Shown one piece after another: positions 6,073 to 9,103 of a stretch of 9,103 nt of DNA. The DNA is taken from NCBI GenBank assembly GCA_026416315.1, contig JAOAFK010000232.1, positions 1 to 9,103 on the forward strand, written 5' to 3'. The notes under the pieces are model-generated. The model was given only the letters and a program-made list of their open reading frames with translations, was not told the DNA's origin and did not search any database. This stretch comes from Syntrophorhabdaceae bacterium. GTDB lineage: Bacteria > Desulfobacterota > Syntrophorhabdia > Syntrophorhabdales > Syntrophorhabdaceae. Every line of letters begins with the position of its first letter. Position 1 is the stretch's first letter. Both the position numbers and the translations under genes were made by a program.

Positions 6073-6570
6073 ATGGCTGTTTTAGGAATACCAATACTTG
6101 ATGGCTTATATCCGGTCACCATGGATATGTGGCCGGTCCAGGCAAAGGAATTCAACAGAATCTGGCCCTTTTATGAAAACTTAAAACAGGGCAGATTCAC
6201 CACCACAAAATGTAAAGATTGTGGTCATGTAGCATATCCCCCAAGGGTCATATGCCCTGCATGCTATTCTGAAAATCTCGAATGGATTGATCTGCCCACA
6301 AAGGGTAAGGTTATTGTCTTTTCAGAAGAGGTAAAGGGTGTGCCCTTAGGATTTGAATCGCCTCTTATCCATGCTGTTATTGACTTGGGTGTAGAGCCTG
6401 TGAGACGCCTTTTGAGCAGAATCGTAAATTGCCCTGCAGGGGCATTAAAAAGAGGTGATGAAGTTCAGCTTTCAGTATTCAAGGTCCCAGATATGCCTAT
6501 GGAGAAAGGAAAGGCTGGCACTGTGATGGTGGAAAGGGTTTTCTTTGCCTTTGAGCCTGTAAAGAAATAG
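6073..6570 (+). CDS. Zn-ribbon/OB-fold (DUF35-type) protein, thiolase partner subunit
   Basis: A 165-residue protein with an N-terminal helical segment, a rubredoxin-like zinc ribbon formed by C47, C50, C61 and C64 (CKDC then CPAC, with PPR between), and an OB-fold beta-barrel to the C-terminus (GKVIVFSEEV and following strands). In characterised complexes this family bridges a thiolase to another CoA enzyme or completes the thiolase itself (BbsA) and may bind the CoA moiety. The frame is open from 6040, but the ATG at 6073 is preferred: AAGGAGG stands 5 bases before it, while the earlier start would overlap the thiolase end and has no ribosome site. It is the last gene of the operon, followed by a terminator 21 bases after its stop. 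By position and family it almost certainly works with the adjacent thiolase. Confidence 0.9.
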   Translation: MAVLGIPILDGLYPVTMDMWPVQAKEFNRIWPFYENLKQGRFTTTKCKDCGHVAYPPRVICPACYSENLEWIDLPTKGKVIVFSEEVKGVPLGFESPLIHAVIDLGVEPVRRLLSRIVNCPAGALKRGDEVQLSVFKVPDMPMEKGKAGTVMVERVFFAFEPVKK

Positions 6571-6591
6571 AAAAACTGTTAGATGATATTC

Positions 6592-6630
6592 AAGGTGGGG
6601 TGGAAAACGCCCCACCTTTTTTATTTTTTT
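6592..6630 (+). terminator. intrinsic terminator of the beta-oxidation operon
   Basis: A perfect 9-base stem, AAGGTGGGG (6592-6600) with CCCCACCTT (6610-6618), extends by a G-U and a G-C pair to a GAAAA loop. It is followed by a T-rich run from 6617 to 6630 interrupted by a single A. It lies 21 bases after the OB-fold gene stop and closes the operon clearly. Confidence 0.93.
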
Positions 6631-6703
6631 AAATTAACTTTATGATAATGATATGGCAAAAGATAATAACCCTTAAAGTTCAATTATGTTGATTTACTTT
6701 TTT

Positions 6704-6740
6704 CCATAATGTAACCTAATGTGGATGTTACATGCTATGG
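6704..6740. promoter_or_regulatory. interrupted inverted repeat upstream of the nuclease gene
   Basis: CCATA-ATGTAAC (6704-6715) is mirrored by GTTACAT-gc-TATGG (6727-6740) around an 11-base spacer, with 12 bases pairing and a 2-base bulge in the right arm. The right arm ends 14 bases before the ATG at 6755. CATAAT (6705-6710) in the left arm is a 5-of-6 match to a -10 box, but I see no good -35 box for it. It may be an operator over the promoter or a leader hairpin. The rest of 6631-6703 shows only AT-rich sequence. Confidence 0.4.
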
Positions 6741-6754
6741 ATAAATATTAGACT

Positions 6755-7375
6755 ATGATGAAAAGGCAAATATTCTATTTGTTTTTAATTTCCCTTATTT
6801 GTACAATAAGCCCCTTATATGGAAAGGAATATACTGTAACAAAAGTAATTGATGGAGATACAATTCAGCTTGAAACAGGTGAGATTGTAAGATACATTGG
6901 CATTGATGCCCCTGAATTGTATGTAAAAAATGGTGGTACAGAATTTTATGCAAAAGAAGCAGCAAAATATAATAGAAAACTTGTGTTTCTTAAAAAGGTG
7001 AGGCTCGAGTTTGACGTGGAAAAAAAGGATCAACATGGAAGATTACTTGCCTATGTATTTGTTAAAAATACTTTTGTAAATGCTGAACTCGTAAGGCTTG
7101 GGTATGCACGGGCACTTATAAAGCCTCCAAACATTAAATACAAAGACATGTTTCTTGCATATCAACAAAAGGCAATGGAAGAAGAGAGGGGTTTGTGGCA
7201 GGAAAAAAAGAAGGATACTGAAACGACATATATTGGGAACAAAAGAACATATGTGCTTCATAGACCTTCATGTCCTTTAGCAAAAAAGATTTCAGATAAA
7301 TACAGGATTATATTCAGAAGCAGGATGGATGCAATCCGTATTGGATATACACCATGCAGGCAATGTAAACCATGA
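6755..7375 (+). CDS. exported staphylococcal-type nuclease with C-terminal Ada-like Cys motif
   Basis: A 206-residue protein. Residues 1-23 form a signal peptide (MMKR, hydrophobic core, then PLYG before KEY). An SNase domain follows, about residues 25-148: VIDGDT (31-36), RYIGIDAPE (46-54) and HGRLLAYV (94-101). This keeps the counterparts of the calcium and catalytic residues of micrococcal nuclease: D35, R46, D51, E54 and R96. Residues 158-206 resemble the Cys-rich metal-binding domain of Ada, with H169, C173 in HRPSCPL, and C201 and C204 in TPCRQCKP. It probably cleaves DNA or RNA in the periplasm or outside the cell, using Ca2+. No good ribosome site is seen before either of the two consecutive ATGs (6755, 6758). 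Its stop overlaps the ATG of the next gene in an ATGA junction, suggesting translational coupling. The family is certain and the biological role is not known. Confidence 0.92.
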   Translation: MMKRQIFYLFLISLICTISPLYGKEYTVTKVIDGDTIQLETGEIVRYIGIDAPELYVKNGGTEFYAKEAAKYNRKLVFLKKVRLEFDVEKKDQHGRLLAYVFVKNTFVNAELVRLGYARALIKPPNIKYKDMFLAYQQKAMEEERGLWQEKKKDTETTYIGNKRTYVLHRPSCPLAKKISDKYRIIFRSRMDAIRIGYTPCRQCKP

Positions 7376-8784
7376 TAGAGCCTTATTTAAAGTACTGGGG
7401 GCTTGAAAAACATCCTTTTCTTTTAGCACCTGATAGTAACATGATGTATATGGCCGGTCAGTACTTTGAATGCTTTGAGAGATTGAAATACGCAGTTGCT
7501 ACACAGAAAGGTGGGGTTCTTATTGTATCTGAAGATGCAGGTTTAGGAAAGACTACAATACTTCTCAAACTAATAGATGAATTAAAACAGAAATATAATG
7601 ATACCTTTAGATATGCCTTTATAGACCATCCCACAATGAATCCTTCTCAGATAATATCTTTTATAACTAAAGAGATTTTAGGGGTTTCACATTACGATGA
7701 TAAATTAAAAAATATCATCGCCCTTAAAGATGCCCTCATTGAATTAAAAACACGGGGTGGAAAGGCAATAATAATTGTAGATGAAGCCCAACTGTTATGC
7801 GGAAAGAATGATATTCTTCAGGAATTGAGAATACTTATCAATTTAAATTATGAAAATGAATATCTTCATACTTTTATCCTATCGGGTCAAAAACCCCTGT
7901 GGGATGAGATTAAAAACCTTCCAGAATTCTGGCAGAGACTGCCTGTCAAGTATTATTTCATGCCTTTAAGGGTTGATGAAACAAAAGAACTTATAAAATT
8001 TAGGTTAAATAATGCAGGATTAAATACTGAGAGACGTATTTTTACAGACGATGCATTAGAGTTGATACACAGGCATGCAAAAGGTTCACCCAGGACAATT
8101 ATTGCCCTGGCTGATATGGCACTATTAGCCGGTTATGCGGACAGGGCAGGTATTATAGGTTTTAAAGAGATCCAAAAGGCATTGGATATGATGTCTGGGA
8201 AGGGAGAATCACTTCCTTATATTGTTCCAGAAAAAGCCAGAGAAAGAACGGTTTCCACTGATGGAGTAAAAACTCCCTTTAAGAATATTAAAATGTCAGC
8301 AAATAAATATGAAGAAACTAAAAATACATCAGAGACACAAACAAGACCATTTTTTATCATACTTGCCTTTTTGTTTTTTATGCTTTTGGGTGGGGTCGCC
8401 TATCATTACTTAATGCCGACAAAAGAAAATAATTCTACAAAACACAAAGCAGAAAATACCCGACCTGTAAATGTAAAGGATTCGCAAATTTCAGAAAAGG
8501 AAAAGGTTGGGGCAAAAGATTTAAATTATACATTAACTGACGAGAATTTAACAGCTAATTTAAGAACCAAAGCATATGAAAGGGAACTGCTCGTTACAAA
8601 GCCTGTTGTGAACATTAGGAGTGCACCTGATATTACTGCACCGAGGATCGCCATGATATTTCAAGGAGAGATATTAAAAGCAAAGGAAGAAAAAAGGGAT
8701 TCAGCAGGTAATGTGTGGTATAAAGTGCCTTTATATGGTGACAAAGAAGGGTGGGTTTCAGAAATTGTGGTAAGGGTTAGATAA
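7372..8784 (+). CDS. membrane-anchored ExeA/GspA-like AAA ATPase with periplasmic SH3b domain
   Basis: A 470-residue protein. The N-terminus YWGLEKHPF...PD is typical of ExeA/GspA and MshM ATPases. The Walker A region is SEDAGLGKTT (residues 53-62), where the first glycine of GxxxxGKT is replaced by Glu. Walker B is AIIIVDEAQ (132-140), and GSPR (238-241) lies in the lid region. A charged linker leads to one membrane segment (about 327-347). A low-complexity stretch and a bacterial SH3 domain (about 408-470) follow, with VNIRSAPD, GNVWYKV and GWVSEIV as hallmarks. The ATPase would be cytoplasmic and the SH3b domain periplasmic, probably touching peptidoglycan. In ExeA the periplasmic part is a peptidoglycan-binding domain that helps assemble the type II secretion port, and an analogous envelope-assembly role is the best inference. 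It starts inside the nuclease stop (4-base overlap). The downstream gene follows after 37 bases. Confidence 0.92.
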   Translation: MIEPYLKYWGLEKHPFLLAPDSNMMYMAGQYFECFERLKYAVATQKGGVLIVSEDAGLGKTTILLKLIDELKQKYNDTFRYAFIDHPTMNPSQIISFITKEILGVSHYDDKLKNIIALKDALIELKTRGGKAIIIVDEAQLLCGKNDILQELRILINLNYENEYLHTFILSGQKPLWDEIKNLPEFWQRLPVKYYFMPLRVDETKELIKFRLNNAGLNTERRIFTDDALELIHRHAKGSPRTIIALADMALLAGYADRAGIIGFKEIQKALDMMSGKGESLPYIVPEKARERTVSTDGVKTPFKNIKMSANKYEETKNTSETQTRPFFIILAFLFFMLLGGVAYHYLMPTKENNSTKHKAENTRPVNVKDSQISEKEKVGAKDLNYTLTDENLTANLRTKAYERELLVTKPVVNIRSAPDITAPRIAMIFQGEILKAKEEKRDSAGNVWYKVPLYGDKEGWVSEIVVRVR

Positions 8785-8821
8785 AATTTAAAAATAAAAA
8801 ATAATAAAAAGGAGGTTGATT

Positions 8822-9103
8822 ATGAAAAAGATTTTTTTAATTTTTGTTTCAATTTTTTTTATATTTTCGTGTGTTATCATCAATGTCCATGCCGTAAAAG
8901 AAGACCCAGAGAAATTTGAGAAGTATAGACAGGCCATCAAAAAGGAATTCAACATCGATATCGCAAAGTTCAAAGAGAGGTTAAAAGGTGGAAAGGCAGA
9001 TGGTCAACCGATTACAAAATATGATTTAGAGCAGCTTATAATGGGAATTAAAGTCGAACTTGAGCATACAAATAATAAAATGACAGCCCTTGAGATCGCT
9101 ACT
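8822..9103 (+). CDS. exported DUF5661-like protein, C-terminus off the window
   Basis: I translated this by hand from the ATG at 8822, which has AAGGAGG 6 bases upstream. The frame is open to the window edge (94 codons). Residues 1-24 are a signal peptide (MKKIF, long Ile/Phe core, ending VHA). C18 might be a lipid-attachment Cys, but F at the -2 position makes a lipobox unlikely. The mature part is rich in Lys and Glu, and a stretch reads DLEQLIMGIKVELEH (residues 69-83) before ALEIAT. That MG-x-x-VELEH pattern, which in intact relatives is followed by a DHLxE-type segment, is what I recall for the uncharacterised DUF5661 family. No function is known to me. It probably shares a transcript with the nuclease and ATPase genes, so an envelope role is possible. 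Confidence 0.8.
   Translation, partial: MKKIFLIFVSIFFIFSCVIINVHAVKEDPEKFEKYRQAIKKEFNIDIAKFKERLKGGKADGQPITKYDLEQLIMGIKVELEHTNNKMTALEIAT

Noticed and set aside
4878..6570. Calling the operon a bbs (toluene/benzylsuccinate) cluster
   Set aside because: No BbsCD-type short-chain dehydrogenases or BbsEF CoA-transferase are present. Only the thiolase/OB-fold pairing is shared.
8788..8973. Minus-strand open frame of 61 codons opposite the DUF5661-like gene
   Set aside because: It arises from the AT-rich signal-peptide region read backwards. The plus-strand gene has a strong ribosome site and a plausible export signal.

Overview
The window looks like a chromosomal piece of an anaerobic, AT-rich bacterium (GC about 40% by eye) specialised in CoA-thioester catabolism. 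A Desulfobacterota/Syntrophobacterota-type sulfate reducer or syntroph is the best guess. This rests on gene content: a dense beta-oxidation gene set, an oxygen-sensitive dehydratase/reductase activase, a biotin carrier beside an acyl-CoA dehydrogenase, and an ExeA-like ATPase next to a DUF5661-like protein. No taxonomic marker gene is present, so the assignment is an inference.

Left part (1-1987, minus strand): an operon read leftward and running off the window. It encodes an acyl-CoA dehydrogenase, a 71-residue biotin carrier protein and a [4Fe-4S] activase ATPase of the HgdC/BcrA-BcrD family (C-terminus missing). Each gene has a good ribosome binding site and the gaps are 21 and 14 bases. 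The order implies that biotin-dependent carboxylase/decarboxylase subunits, and the dehydratase or reductase served by the activase, may lie beyond the left edge.

Divergent regulatory region (1988-2143): a TTGACA-type promoter for the minus operon and a near-consensus TTGTCA-17-TATAAT promoter on the plus strand. Between them lie two 9-base direct repeats. The plus promoter sits so close to the metallo-beta-lactamase-fold gene that its message should be leaderless or nearly so.

Centre (2144-6630, plus strand): a metallo-beta-lactamase-fold hydrolase, then, behind its own TTGACA promoter, a tight four-gene operon that ends at a strong intrinsic terminator. The operon encodes a 3-hydroxyacyl-CoA dehydrogenase, an enoyl-CoA hydratase, an SCP2-type thiolase and a Zn-ribbon/OB-fold (DUF35-type) protein. 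With the divergent dehydrogenase this supplies all four steps of a beta-oxidation spiral. The thiolase plus Zn-ribbon/OB pair recalls the two-subunit benzoylsuccinyl-CoA thiolase BbsAB of anaerobic toluene degradation, so an unusual (branched, aromatic or dicarboxylic) acyl-CoA is a reasonable but unproven substrate.

Right part (6631-9103, plus strand): a separate unit. After a short gap carrying an interrupted inverted repeat come a secreted staphylococcal-type nuclease with an Ada-like Cys motif at its C-terminus, a membrane-anchored ExeA/GspA-like AAA ATPase with a periplasmic SH3b domain (start overlaps the nuclease stop by 4 bases), and the first 94 codons of an exported DUF5661-like protein. 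The three products share an envelope theme and have no evident link to the CoA genes. No tRNA, rRNA, insertion sequence, CRISPR array or phage gene was seen, and no gene-free stretch exceeds 300 bases.
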